Shown: piece by piece, positions 15,100 to 23,271 of the stretch
Layout: the number at the start of each line of letters is the position of its first letter
How positions within the stretch are numbered: the first letter of the stretch is position 1
NCBI GenBank assembly: GCA_016787705.1
Contig: JAEUTP010000027.1
Location: forward strand, 62,001 to 126,000
Length of the DNA: 64,000 nt
Direction: 5' to 3'
Origin: Bacteroidia bacterium
GTDB lineage: Bacteria; Bacteroidota; Bacteroidia; B-17B0; Aurantibacillaceae
Made by a program: the position numbers and the translations under genes
Notes under the pieces: generated by a model
What the model saw: the letters and a program-made list of their open reading frames with translations, nothing else
Databases searched by the model: none
What the model was told of the DNA's origin: nothing

Positions 15100-16071
15100 T
15101 TATTCCTGATCCATAACTTTAATGAACTTGTATTTACGTTTTGCACCGGGGCGATTATTCTCAACCATAATTGTTGTGGGTTCATCCTGACGGATGCGAA
15201 TTTCTTTTCCTTTCTTATCTATTAGTATAAAATCCTTGTACTCTTTTTCTAAAAAGATTTGCATCACTTCCTGAAGTGTTGATTTTGATTTAGCAATTTC
15301 AATGGGCTCTTCTTTTTTAGATTTAAAGAACACATGAATTTTTTGAAAATCTCCTTCCATTACATAGTACAATAAATTAGCTTCTTGCTTGGTGTATAAA
15401 AACAAGCCACTGAAATACTCAACTAAGTAGTCTTCTAAAATATAAGCGTAAACAATGTTGGTGATGTTGATTCTAATTTGAGAAGTGAATTCAATTTTGT
15501 GCAAGATTTCTTTCGGATATAAATGTTCGTTGGCTTTTAAAAAGGGTATCCATTCGCCATCTTTAAACAAGATTATCGAAACAGCTTCTCTTGTTGCGAC
15601 AGCTTCTGCTATTAATATGTGCAGAAAGTGAAAATTGAATCCTTCCAAATTAAAGTCTTCATTATTATAGCCACCGGATTTTAAAAACTCAATAAATTCG
15701 GCTTTATCTTCTCCTTCGTAATTATCTAAGGCGCTAATGTTCTTTGCCATGTTATCGTAGAGTTCTTTCATGGGAACATTCTCAAAAATATCATCAGCTA
15801 TTTTTTTAATGGCTTCAATACTCACTCCAAACGAGCGCAATTCATCTACTACTTTGATCCAAATAAAATCGGTAAAGCTGAACTTACGATTGTGTTCTTT
15901 ATTTTCTCTTCCAAAACGTATAATGCCTTTTTCATCCCAGTGATTAATTACTCTATAATTAATGCCTGTGTCTTTTGCACTTAAGCGTTCTTCATTAATT
16001 ACCTCATACAGCTCGGCCAGCTTATCAAAGCTGCGTGTATCTACAAACTCATCTAATTTTAATGAAAACAT
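15100..16071 (-). CDS. MerR-like HTH regulator with large C-terminal domain
   Basis: 323 residues. Residues 35-95 resemble a MerR-type winged helix: INYRVINHWDEKGIIRF, then a KFSFTDFIWIKVVDELRSFG stretch, then VSIEAIKKIADDIF. The remaining two thirds have no family I recognise and are rich in aromatic and acidic residues. It is upstream of the small gene and the recombinase, so regulating integration or excision is the simplest role. The divergent region to its right has an 11-bp repeat array and several small dyads that might be its targets. Confidence 0.7.
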   Translation of the reverse strand: MFSLKLDEFVDTRSFDKLAELYEVINEERLSAKDTGINYRVINHWDEKGIIRFGRENKEHNRKFSFTDFIWIKVVDELRSFGVSIEAIKKIADDIFENVPMKELYDNMAKNISALDNYEGEDKAEFIEFLKSGGYNNEDFNLEGFNFHFLHILIAEAVATREAVSIILFKDGEWIPFLKANEHLYPKEILHKIEFTSQIRINITNIVYAYILEDYLVEYFSGLFLYTKQEANLLYYVMEGDFQKIHVFFKSKKEEPIEIAKSKSTLQEVMQIFLEKEYKDFILIDKKGKEIRIRQDEPTTIMVENNRPGAKRKYKFIKVMDQE

Positions 16072-16484
16072 CTTTTTCCTCCTTCTTTTTTAGTTAAACT
16101 ATCATCGTACTATATTATACACAAATGTAAGACAATTAAAACCTAATTTCCAAGTCAAAAATCGTAAATAATTGACCATAAAAGCTAAAATTGCTAAAAT
16201 CAGGTAGTTAAATATTTATATTGATTATCAATATAATAGGTCAATAAAAGTAAAGAAATGACCACGGAAGGATAAAAAACGGTCAGGAACTATTGTGGGA
16301 TTAATTGGGGATGACTACATTTGTATTAAGAACAGTGTAAGAACGAATAAAGAACACTATAAGACAAACGTAAGAACTCTGTTAACCGAAATAAAGAACT
16401 CTATGAGAACGGATTGGGTAGGCGTTGTGTTTGCATTAGATAACGAGTGTTTTTGATTGAAATAACAGCTAATTTGATAGTGAA
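16072..16484. other. Divergent intergenic region with operators and 11-bp array
   Basis: 413 bases between the MerR-like gene and the HARE-type gene. Besides the phased array (separate entry), it holds the dyad ATATTGA-TTA-TCAATAT near 16218-16234. The phrase TTGACC (about 16173) recurs inverted as GGTCAA (about 16239), with a related ATGACC near 16258. A possible rightward promoter has GTTG at 16424-16427 and TGTTTTTG at 16448-16455. No coding sequence is seen. Confidence 0.5.
16328..16415 (+). promoter_or_regulatory. Array of eight AAGAAC units at exactly 11-bp spacing
   Basis: AAGAAC or a variant starts at 16328, 16339, 16350, 16361, 16372, 16383, 16394 and 16405. Five copies are perfect, one has 5 of 6 matches, one has 4 of 6, and one (16383) is degenerate. 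All units lie on one face of the helix. Spacers of 5 bases differ in sequence. Winged-helix response regulators of the OmpR/PhoB type bind 11-bp-spaced direct repeats, and a member of that family lies at 18650. The array ends a few bases before a candidate promoter. Confidence 0.85.
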
Positions 16485-17003
16485 ATGAAGGAATTATTGA
16501 TGAATTACCTAAACCAAGTGGTGTTGGAACAACTCAGCAAGGCTGAATTGATTAAAAAAGTAATGGAATTGCAAGAGCGTGATAAGGAATTGATGGATAA
16601 ACTCACTGATTTTTATAATTCAAAGCGTGAAGCAGACAAAAACCACAAAGAAGATTTAAAACAATACAAGAAACGCATTGAAGAATTAATAAAAGAGATG
16701 TCTTTATACCAAGTTGAAGCAGAACACTACAAACGTATTGCTGATTTAAAGCTTGGCAACTCTTATAACTTAAATGCTACTTGGATTGATAAGATCGTTT
16801 ACGTTTTAAAAGAAGCCGGAAGGCCTCTTCGTTCTTCTGAAATTATTGAGGTTTTAAAACGCAACGATATAAAATTCCGGGTGCTCACCGATCATCAAAA
16901 AGGTTTATCGGCTCATTTAACTAAAGCCATGAAATACGGCAGGATAATTGGCTCTAAACAGAAAGGGCAGAATGGATATATGTTCGAGTTGCCGAATAAT
17001 TAA
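16485..17003 (+). CDS. Coiled-coil protein with HARE-HTH-like C-terminal domain
   Basis: 172 residues. Residues 15-95 are charged heptad-like helix (LSKAELIKKVMELQERDKEL, KKRIEELIKEMSLYQVEAEH), likely a coiled coil. The C-terminal 75 residues resemble a HARE-type winged helix: WIDKIVYVLKEAGRPLRSSE, then LTDHQKGLSAHLTKAMKYGR, then GYMFELPN. HARE domains are DNA-binding modules found in chromatin proteins and bacterial restriction-linked proteins. It is transcribed divergently from the recombinase operon. A nucleoid or regulator role on the island is plausible but not shown. Confidence 0.65.
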   Translation: MKELLMNYLNQVVLEQLSKAELIKKVMELQERDKELMDKLTDFYNSKREADKNHKEDLKQYKKRIEELIKEMSLYQVEAEHYKRIADLKLGNSYNLNATWIDKIVYVLKEAGRPLRSSEIIEVLKRNDIKFRVLTDHQKGLSAHLTKAMKYGRIIGSKQKGQNGYMFELPNN

Positions 17004-17013
17004 TACCCCATTC

Positions 17014-18144
17014 TCAATTGTCATTTTCTCTACTACCATCATCGTTATATGGATGAAAAACAATTAATCTTCCTGAAGTTTCGATTTCAACCCGGTAATA
17101 ATGGCCATCAAACTCAATTGCTCTACTGCCTCTCCTTACAAATGTTCTGTTTGTTGCTTTTGTTTCCGCTATAAATTCTTCGTAAATTATTTGAAGAACA
17201 TTACTTATTACATTCCTCACTTCTTTGAAATTATATTGAAAAAATGTATTGCCATTATTCCCCGCTCCAATGAATAATTCTTTTGTGTGACCTAAATAGA
17301 TGTGCGCTAACCTTTCAAAGTCACACCATATAGGCTTTGAATAAGGTAAAATTAATTTGTTATCAACGTTTGAGATAAGGCCAATTGCTTTATGAAATTG
17401 ACTGCCTTCTAAATCTTGTAATTTATTTACTTGTAATCCATTTTTTTGAATTTCAGCAATTACAATAGGAGTTCGCCTTTTGAATTGAGCAAGTTTGAGT
17501 CTCTTTAATTCTTCAATATCACCATCCGCAGATTTTGAATTCATATATCTACAATTTAGATAGTGAAATTTTACTTCATCCTTGAGTTCTTTGGTTTCAA
17601 AGTTCTGATAGAGATCGGGATTGTTTATCACTTCATCCTTTTTGTAAAAAAGCAACAATCCATACATCTCTGCATATTCAAAAGGTGCAAGCTCGCCTCC
17701 ATCTTTAAGCCGTGAGCGGAACAATCCGATTGTCATTAAATCAATCTCACTTTGACTACTTTCAGGAATAGTTATGGTTAATTTGTCGGGTATTTCTTTT
17801 TCGCCTTTAACAATAAACCTATTTTCTCTTTTTCGATTGTATGAACTTACAACAGCTATATCTGAGCAAAGCAAACCATCTCGATCTAAAAGCGTTTGAA
17901 TTTCCTCTGCCAAACTATACTTATCAGAAGGAATAAATTTATACACAGCTTTAGTTCTCGGAATCTCAGAGCCGTCACGGTATTTTTCAAACTCTCTTCT
18001 CTCATCCAAAGTATATTTAAATCTTCCCATTATTCCCTTACTGCCAAACAACTCATGAGATCTTGTTTCATTATGGAATTCAAGCAATACAAATGTATCG
18101 TATTGCCCATACATAAAATATAATTCTTCAGTAGAAAAATTCAT
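17014..18144 (-). CDS. Hypothetical protein, 376 aa (island cargo)
   Basis: No signal peptide or membrane segment. The N-terminus (YFMYGQYDTFVLLEFHNE) reads like a beta-rich start. The C-terminal 100 residues have a compact pattern: FERLAHIYLGHTKELFIGAG, then VRNVISNVLQIIYEEFIAE, then RRGSRAIEFDGHYYRVEIE and SGRLIVFHPY. The last piece, a strand with GHYYRVEIE and then LIVFHPY, looks like the end of a small beta-rich domain and could be a toxin- or nuclease-like fold, but I do not recognise it. It faces the HARE-type gene with 10 bases between stops. Confidence 0.6.
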   Translation of the reverse strand: MNFSTEELYFMYGQYDTFVLLEFHNETRSHELFGSKGIMGRFKYTLDERREFEKYRDGSEIPRTKAVYKFIPSDKYSLAEEIQTLLDRDGLLCSDIAVVSSYNRKRENRFIVKGEKEIPDKLTITIPESSQSEIDLMTIGLFRSRLKDGGELAPFEYAEMYGLLLFYKKDEVINNPDLYQNFETKELKDEVKFHYLNCRYMNSKSADGDIEELKRLKLAQFKRRTPIVIAEIQKNGLQVNKLQDLEGSQFHKAIGLISNVDNKLILPYSKPIWCDFERLAHIYLGHTKELFIGAGNNGNTFFQYNFKEVRNVISNVLQIIYEEFIAETKATNRTFVRRGSRAIEFDGHYYRVEIETSGRLIVFHPYNDDGSRENDN

Positions 18145-18165
18145 AACGCACTATTTAAAACAAAC

Positions 18166-18552
18166 CTAATTAAAATTCTTAAGCCACAAATACGCCTCAT
18201 CAAAATCAGTAAATACTTGTTGAGGGTACTCGTGTTTGCTAAAGCTTTGTAAAAATTTCATTAAAGTGGCTGTAATTGCGTTTGAAACAACAATAGCCCT
18301 TGCTTTTGTAACAGAGGCTACCTGTTCCAATTTTGCTCGCTCCTTTGCCTTTTTATCCATACTCCATTTAGCACGGGCATCAAGCAATTTTAATGCAGGC
18401 TTACCTTCACTTTTATGCCTAATGGCTAAGTTGATGTTTATTACATCGTACTGATCCAATTTGCGGTAATCCTTCAAGGTAATAATGATGATACCGTTTT
18501 TGTCTTTAAAAACACTTGCGAATTCTAATTCTGTAGGGTTTGAGCTTGCCAT
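18166..18552 (-). CDS. STAS/SpoIIAA-like small protein
   Basis: 128 residues in an alternating pattern: NGIIIITLKDYRKLDQYD, then PALKLLDARAKWSMDKKAK, then KARAIVVSNAITATLMKF, then QQVFTDFDEAYLWLKNF. That layout of strand, acidic loop and amphipathic helices ending in a WLK-like tail is typical of SpoIIAA/STAS-like single-domain proteins common in Bacteroidota. STAS proteins act as partners or anti-anti-sigma switches; there is no sigma or kinase gene beside it. It lies 21 bases upstream of the 376-residue gene, likely in one transcript. Confidence 0.55.
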   Translation of the reverse strand: MASSNPTELEFASVFKDKNGIIIITLKDYRKLDQYDVININLAIRHKSEGKPALKLLDARAKWSMDKKAKERAKLEQVASVTKARAIVVSNAITATLMKFLQSFSKHEYPQQVFTDFDEAYLWLKNFN

Positions 18553-18634
18553 TTACAAGTGTAAAAGTATAAAGAATTGAATCATAATGGTATGCCTTTT
18601 TCAACAACTCAGTGAAAATTCAGAATTATCCGCA

Positions 18635-18642
18635 TATTTTTG
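18635..18642 (+). promoter_or_regulatory. Candidate -7 box before the chromate operon
   Basis: TATTTTTG fits TAnnTTTG and ends 7 bases before the ATG of the response regulator, so the transcript would have almost no leader. No convincing -33 TTTG is visible. Confidence 0.35.
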
Positions 18643-18649
18643 ATACCAA

Positions 18650-19324
18650 ATGAAGCTGCTATTTATAGAAAATGAAATTTCAGTTCCCGAAGAACTAAAA
18701 AGCATCCTAAAAAAAGAGGAGTGCAACTTCGAGGTATTGTCGTTGGGCAAAGCATCTTCAAAATTCAATAATAATGAGTTTGATTGTATTGTCTTCTTTA
18801 CAAAATCCTCTACACTAAATGTGTTGGAGTCAATCTCTCAATTGAATACCGAAAACCGAACTGATGGAATCATGGTAGTTTCTGATATTAAAGAAACTGA
18901 CTTCATAGTGAAGTGTTTTGATTTAGGAGCAGATGATTTTTGCGAATATTCAACTCCTGCTGTGGTTTTGAACGCCAAAATAAATGCTGTGGTTCGCAGA
19001 AAAAAATACAATGCCAAAAGCAAGTTGTATTTCGCAAACCTTGTGATTGATTTTTATTTGAAGCAAGTATGTGTGTGGGATAAAAAGATAAACCTTACAA
19101 AAAAGGAATATGATATTTTACTTTACCTGATTGCTAATAAAGAAAGTAGTGTAACCAAAGAATCCATTGCAGAATATGTGTGGGGAGATTATTTAAAAAA
19201 CATTGATTCTTACGATTTTTTATTTGCTCACATCAAGAATTTGAAGAGCAAGTTGAAAACGGCAAAAGGCGAATTGGTCATTAAAAATATTTACGGTATT
19301 GGATACCAAATAGAAGAACTATAA
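18650..19324 (+). CDS. OmpR/PhoB-family regulator with degenerate receiver domain
   Basis: 224 residues: receiver (1-120) and winged-helix output domain (about 128-222, LVIDFYLKQVCVWDKKINLT, KKEYDILLYLIANKESS, NIYGIGYQIEEL). The receiver lacks the phosphorylation machinery. Where Asp is expected (pattern D-x4-D) the residue at position 50 is Phe (DCIVFF), the acidic pair near the N-terminus is reduced to ENE, and the expected Lys of the TKP motif is absent (FCEYSTP). It therefore is probably an atypical, phosphorylation-independent regulator. It starts the chromate operon and no partner kinase is present on the island. Confidence 0.85.
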   Translation: MKLLFIENEISVPEELKSILKKEECNFEVLSLGKASSKFNNNEFDCIVFFTKSSTLNVLESISQLNTENRTDGIMVVSDIKETDFIVKCFDLGADDFCEYSTPAVVLNAKINAVVRRKKYNAKSKLYFANLVIDFYLKQVCVWDKKINLTKKEYDILLYLIANKESSVTKESIAEYVWGDYLKNIDSYDFLFAHIKNLKSKLKTAKGELVIKNIYGIGYQIEEL

Positions 19325-19339
19325 ACTAAAATTAGAAAC

Positions 19340-19786
19340 ATGAAATGGATCACCAGAGAACGACCAAAGATAGACAGGGTTGCCTGTCCGTGGCTTATCA
19401 AAAACTTTGTAGATAAGGATGCAGAGTTTTTATACGTTCCTACCAATCAGGTGTTGGAAAAGGCAAAAGAGTTGAATGCAATCCCTTACGATATTCCGGG
19501 TGTAGAACTCACGCATGAAGGAGAGTTTTGCAGTTTCGATGCCATCCTGAAAAAATATGATTTAAAAGATGATGGATTACTTCGCTTGGCAACTATTGTA
19601 AGAGCGGCAGATACAGATACACTTGAAAAATCGGCTCAAGCAGCAGGATTGTTTGCAATTTCAGCGGGGATGTCATACAACTTTAAGGACGATCACGAAA
19701 TGCTTAAGCATGGAATGGTGATGTATGACGCACTTTACAGTTGGTGCAAATACGTGAGCGATGAAATTCACAAACACAATTGGTAA
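19340..19786 (+). CDS. Chromate resistance protein, ChrB C-terminal domain type
   Basis: 148 residues. The ChrB C-terminal pattern is present from the start: MKWITRERPKIDRVACPWL, IKNFVDKDAEFLYVP, DIPGVELTHEGEFCSFDAIL, RLATIVRAADTDTLEKSAQA, GMSYNFKDDHEMLKHGMVMY. Full-length ChrB is about 320 residues and carries an N-terminal regulatory part; that part is missing, so this is the short stand-alone form. ChrB acts with ChrA in chromate resistance, as a sensor or exporter accessory. It lies 15 bases after the regulator and one base before the next gene. Confidence 0.88.
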   Translation: MKWITRERPKIDRVACPWLIKNFVDKDAEFLYVPTNQVLEKAKELNAIPYDIPGVELTHEGEFCSFDAILKKYDLKDDGLLRLATIVRAADTDTLEKSAQAAGLFAISAGMSYNFKDDHEMLKHGMVMYDALYSWCKYVSDEIHKHNW

Positions 19787-20440
19787 ATGAGATTAAGTTT
19801 GTTCATACTTAGTTTAACAATTTTTGCATCTTGTGCTGACAAAAAGGAAGAATGGCTCAAGAGCTATGCTCAAACAAAGTGTGCTTACTCACGAGAAACC
19901 GAAAATATTAAAGCAGATTCCGTTAAAACGATTGCTCCATTAATAAATGAAAAAACACAATTGCAAGATCAGTTACAAAAAATAACAGCCCCTTTTGAAG
20001 AACGAATAAAAGGTTTTAATGAAGGAATGAAAGAGGCGCAACGTGATTACATGAAAGAGTATCGTAAAGCAGAAGAAGCGCAAAGCGAAAGGTATGGACA
20101 CCGAAACACACCTGCCTATGAAAAGAAATTAAGTAGTTTGGAAAATATAAAAGCAACTAAAATAAGTGCATTGCAAAATAAGATTGCTAAAGTTAAGGAA
20201 GAGATGGAAGCCAACAGTGATTTTAAAAATTTGAATGAGAAAATTAAATTATTAGAGGATAAAATTAATTCATCCCTGACAGTCATTTCAGAAAAACACA
20301 AACCAACAATTGACAGTTTACAGGAATTATTAAATACCGAGAATAGTAATTTTAAGAGGATGCAAAGTGAAATGGAAACCGTCGAAAAAAAACAATTTGA
20401 ATTAAAACGAGATAGCATTAGAGTAAACCCATGTAACTAA
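19787..20440 (+). CDS. Lipoprotein with long coiled coil (chromate operon)
   Basis: 217 residues. MRLSLFILSLTIFASC is a lipoprotein signal with lipidated Cys16. The rest is charged, with heptad-like helices over much of residues 40-205 (for example LINEKTQLQDQLQKITAPFE and LSSLENIKATKISALQNKIA). I do not know a family. It lies between the ChrB-domain gene (directly adjacent) and chrA, starting one base after the former stops and ending two bases before chrA begins. It is an unusual member of a chromate operon and may brace an outer-membrane or periplasmic partner. Confidence 0.7.
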   Translation: MRLSLFILSLTIFASCADKKEEWLKSYAQTKCAYSRETENIKADSVKTIAPLINEKTQLQDQLQKITAPFEERIKGFNEGMKEAQRDYMKEYRKAEEAQSERYGHRNTPAYEKKLSSLENIKATKISALQNKIAKVKEEMEANSDFKNLNEKIKLLEDKINSSLTVISEKHKPTIDSLQELLNTENSNFKRMQSEMETVEKKQFELKRDSIRVNPCN

Positions 20441-20441
20441 A

Positions 20442-21587
20442 ATGAACACACCAAACTACACTTTAAAAGAGCTTGTTTTGTACTTCCTGAAATTGGGTAC
20501 AGTTGGCTTTGGTGGCCCTGTGGCATTGGTTGGCTATATGAATCGGGATTTAGTTGAAGATAAAAAATGGATCACTGAAGAAGATTACAAAGAAGGGCTT
20601 GCATTAGCCCAATTAGCACCCGGTCCACTGGCAGCGCAATTGTCCATTTATCTCGGCTACGTCCACTACAAAATTTTAGGAGCGACCTTAGTGGGATTAG
20701 CGTTTGTTATTCCATCCTTCATCATGGTATTAGGCATTGGCTGGGCTTACGTTCATTTTGGAGGATTGCCTTGGATGCAAGCTGTATTTTATGGAGTTGG
20801 TGCAGCAGTAATTGGGATCATCTCGATAAGTAGCTATAAACTCACCACAAAGAGTTTAGGAAAGGATTATTTGCTGTGGCTCATCTTTATTGTTCTTTGT
20901 ATAACCACCTTTTACACCGAATCAGAAAACCTGTACTTAATTATTGGTGCAGGACTTTTAATTTGGTTTGTGAAGGCTCCACCTAAATTTAAAAGGCCGA
21001 ATGCAGCGATGTTTGTTCCATTGTTACTTCAAGTTCCGGCACAAGTTAGTTCTGCATCCAAACTCGGTAAAATAGCATGGTTCTTTACTAAAGCAGGTGC
21101 TTTTGTTTTTGGAAGTGGTTTAGCCATTGTTCCGTTTTTATATGGAGGCGTTGTAAAAGAATACCAATGGTTAAACGAACAGCAATTTTTAGATGCTGTT
21201 GCTGTTGCCATGATCACACCCGGCCCTGTTGTAATTACAGTTGGTTTCATAGGATATTTAGTTGGTGGCTTACCCGGAGCGTGTGTAGCGGCTTTAGCAA
21301 CCTTTTTGCCTTGTTATCTGTTTACCATAATTCCCGCACCATATTTTAAAAAATACGGGAAACATCCTGCAATTAAAGCCTTTGTCGATGGCGTAACAGC
21401 AGCGGCCATTGGCGCAATTGCAGGAGCAGTTATTGTGTTAGCTAAAAGACAATTTGTTGATGTTATTACAGTCGGAATTGCTATTGTTGCTGCATTTGTC
21501 CTTTTCCGATTTAAAAAAATACAGGAGCCTTATATTATTCTTGTTGCAGCAATTATCGGATTAATAATTAAACTAATAATCAACTAA
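20442..21587 (+). CDS. chrA: Chromate efflux transporter ChrA
   Basis: 381 residues with two homologous halves, as in long ChrA proteins. The first begins at LGTVGFGGPVALVGYMNRDL, followed by QLAPGPLAAQLSIYLGY. The second begins near residue 215, FTKAGAFVFGSGLAIVPFLY, followed by AVAMITPGPVVITVGFIGYL and the C-terminal membrane helices. The FGGP and APGP motifs and their half-repeats (FGSG and TPGP) are diagnostic. ChrA exports chromate from the cytoplasm using the proton gradient. Its neighbours are a ChrB domain and a superoxide dismutase, matching chrBAC-type operons. Confidence 0.95.
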   Translation: MNTPNYTLKELVLYFLKLGTVGFGGPVALVGYMNRDLVEDKKWITEEDYKEGLALAQLAPGPLAAQLSIYLGYVHYKILGATLVGLAFVIPSFIMVLGIGWAYVHFGGLPWMQAVFYGVGAAVIGIISISSYKLTTKSLGKDYLLWLIFIVLCITTFYTESENLYLIIGAGLLIWFVKAPPKFKRPNAAMFVPLLLQVPAQVSSASKLGKIAWFFTKAGAFVFGSGLAIVPFLYGGVVKEYQWLNEQQFLDAVAVAMITPGPVVITVGFIGYLVGGLPGACVAALATFLPCYLFTIIPAPYFKKYGKHPAIKAFVDGVTAAAIGAIAGAVIVLAKRQFVDVITVGIAIVAAFVLFRFKKIQEPYIILVAAIIGLIIKLIIN

Positions 21588-21599
21588 AAAACATCGCCA

Positions 21600-21860
21600 A
21601 TGAAAACAGTTAAATCTCTGATAGTTGCAAGCATAGTGATTGCGCTATCCTCATGTGCTACTGAATTTAAAATTATTGGTGACGATGTGCCTGTGGCAGT
21701 ATCGTCAGCATTTAAAACAAAGTACCCAAGTGTATCAAATCCGGAATGGGAAGTTGAAAAGGAAGATGGACGTTTGATTTATGAAGCCGAATTTAAGTTG
21801 GATGGAAAACGTAAAGAAGCGGAGTTTAAACCCGATGGCACGTTTATTAAAGAAGAATAA
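21600..21860 (+). CDS. Small PepSY-like lipoprotein
   Basis: 86 residues. MKTVKSLIVASIVIALSSC is a lipoprotein signal. The mature 67 residues fit the PepSY-like pattern of Bacteroidota: VPVAVSSAFKTKYPSVSNPE, WEVEKEDGRLIYEAEF, then KRKEAEFKPDGTFIKEE. Such proteins bind peptides or metal in the periplasm and are often linked to metal and redox genes. It lies 12 bases after chrA and 20 before the superoxide dismutase. Confidence 0.72.
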   Translation: MKTVKSLIVASIVIALSSCATEFKIIGDDVPVAVSSAFKTKYPSVSNPEWEVEKEDGRLIYEAEFKLDGKRKEAEFKPDGTFIKEE

Positions 21861-21880
21861 AAATTAAAAAAACATTTACA

Positions 21881-22597
21881 ATGGATAGAAAAGATTTTAT
21901 AAAAAATTCGCTGATCATAGGTGGTGCAGCGATTCTCCCAACAAACAGTATGCTTGCTCAAAACATGAGCGAGAATGGGATAGATAAATTAGTAGATGCA
22001 AATGGAAATTTTATTCAACAAGCATTACCCTATTCGGAAAACTTTTTAGAACCGAATATGGATGCTGAGACCATGTATTTACATTACACATTCCATCATG
22101 GTGGTGCAGTAAAAGGAGCGAATAAGGATATGCAAATGATAAAAAAAGCAATGGATGAGAACAACTTCGAATCCGTTGATTTTTGGACAAAGAAACTTTC
22201 CTATCATTTCTCAAGTCATATTTTGCATAGCATTTTTTGGACTAACCTCACCAATAAAAAAACTGATCCTTCGGGAGAGTTGTTAAAAGGTATTGAAAAG
22301 CAGTTTGGTTCTTATGATAAATTGAAAGCGTACTTAGCTAATACTTCCAAAAATGTGGATGGCGCAGGTTGGGGCATTTTAGCTTATCAGCCCTATTCAG
22401 ATAGCTTAACCATTATGCAATGCGAAAACCACGAGAAGTTGACACAGACAGGAGCAATACCGCTTTTAGTGATTGACGTTTGGGAACATGCTTACTATTT
22501 GAAGTATAAAAACAAAAGAGGTGATTTTGTGGATGCACTCTTTAACGTAATCAATTGGGACAATGTAGCACAGCGATATGATATTGCTAAAAAATAA
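21881..22597 (+). CDS. Exported Fe/Mn superoxide dismutase (ChrC-like)
   Basis: 238 residues. A signal-like N-terminus (MDRKDFIKNSLIIGGAAILP) resembles Tat-type leaders of Bacteroidota, though it has RK instead of RR. The mature part is the Fe/Mn superoxide dismutase fold: LPYSENFLEPNMDAETMYLH, YTFHHGGAVKGAN, SYHFSSHILHSIFWTNL, then VIDVWEHAYYLKYKNKRGD. The metal-binding His, His and Asp-His pair (DVWEHAYY) are in place. In chromate operons, ChrC is a superoxide dismutase that copes with radicals from Cr(VI) reduction, so this is a likely ChrC equivalent. The ATG of the next gene overlaps its stop by one base. Confidence 0.88.
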   Translation: MDRKDFIKNSLIIGGAAILPTNSMLAQNMSENGIDKLVDANGNFIQQALPYSENFLEPNMDAETMYLHYTFHHGGAVKGANKDMQMIKKAMDENNFESVDFWTKKLSYHFSSHILHSIFWTNLTNKKTDPSGELLKGIEKQFGSYDKLKAYLANTSKNVDGAGWGILAYQPYSDSLTIMQCENHEKLTQTGAIPLLVIDVWEHAYYLKYKNKRGDFVDALFNVINWDNVAQRYDIAKK

Positions 22598-23271
22598 TGA
22601 AAGTAATGATGATGATATTTCCTGTTAGTGTTCTGTGTGCTTTAATAGCTTGTACAGATGCGCCTGTAAGTGTCGAACAGCAAAGGCAAACTGTCTTGTC
22701 AAAAACGGATACTGTTATAACTTTCAACAATGAAGCCACAGGAAAATTACCTGTAGGCTTCAAAGGATTTGATAATTGTGGGCAAACGGTAAATTGGTCT
22801 GTTTTGGATGATAACGGTAATAAAGTGGTAAAGCAACAATCAAAAAATGAATCATCGTGTTATAATGTGCTGATGTTTCAAGAAAACGCATATCAGAATT
22901 TTACTGCAAGCGTTAAAATAAAAGCGATAGCCGGTGATGAAGATCAGGGAGGCGGTTTAATTTGGCGATGCCAAAATGAAAACAATTATTATCTCGCCCG
23001 GTATAATCCTTTGGAAAATAATTTCCGATTTTGCAAAGTAGTGAATGGTGATAGAAAGCAATTGAAAAGCGTTGACAGCAACATCAAAACAGGTGAATGG
23101 TTTACCATGACCATAACAATGAGCGGTAATAAAATTGTTTGCACATTGAATGGTAACAAATTAATTGAAATTACGGATGATACTTTTGCAGGAGCAGGTA
23201 CACTTGGAATGTGGACTAAATCTGATGCACAAAGTTATTTCGATGATCTAAGCGTACAGGTTGCAAAATGA
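22597..23271 (+). CDS. DUF1080/LamG-like lipoprotein
   Basis: 224 residues. The N-terminus MKVMMMIFPVSVLCALIAC ends in a lipobox cysteine (residue 19). The body reads as a jelly-roll domain: NYYLARYNPLENNFRFCKVV, TGEWFTMTITMSGNKIVCTL, GTLGMWTKSDAQSYFDDL. Similar domains in Bacteroidota bind or process sugars, but function cannot be deduced here. Its stop overlaps the start of the receptor gene by 4 bases and its start overlaps the superoxide dismutase by one, so it is tightly coupled within the chromate operon. Confidence 0.68.
   Translation: MKVMMMIFPVSVLCALIACTDAPVSVEQQRQTVLSKTDTVITFNNEATGKLPVGFKGFDNCGQTVNWSVLDDNGNKVVKQQSKNESSCYNVLMFQENAYQNFTASVKIKAIAGDEDQGGGLIWRCQNENNYYLARYNPLENNFRFCKVVNGDRKQLKSVDSNIKTGEWFTMTITMSGNKIVCTLNGNKLIEITDDTFAGAGTLGMWTKSDAQSYFDDLSVQVAK

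Noticed and set aside
16328..16415. CRISPR-like array
   Set aside because: Units are only 6 bases with 5-base spacers and there is no cas gene; the 11-bp period fits regulator sites.
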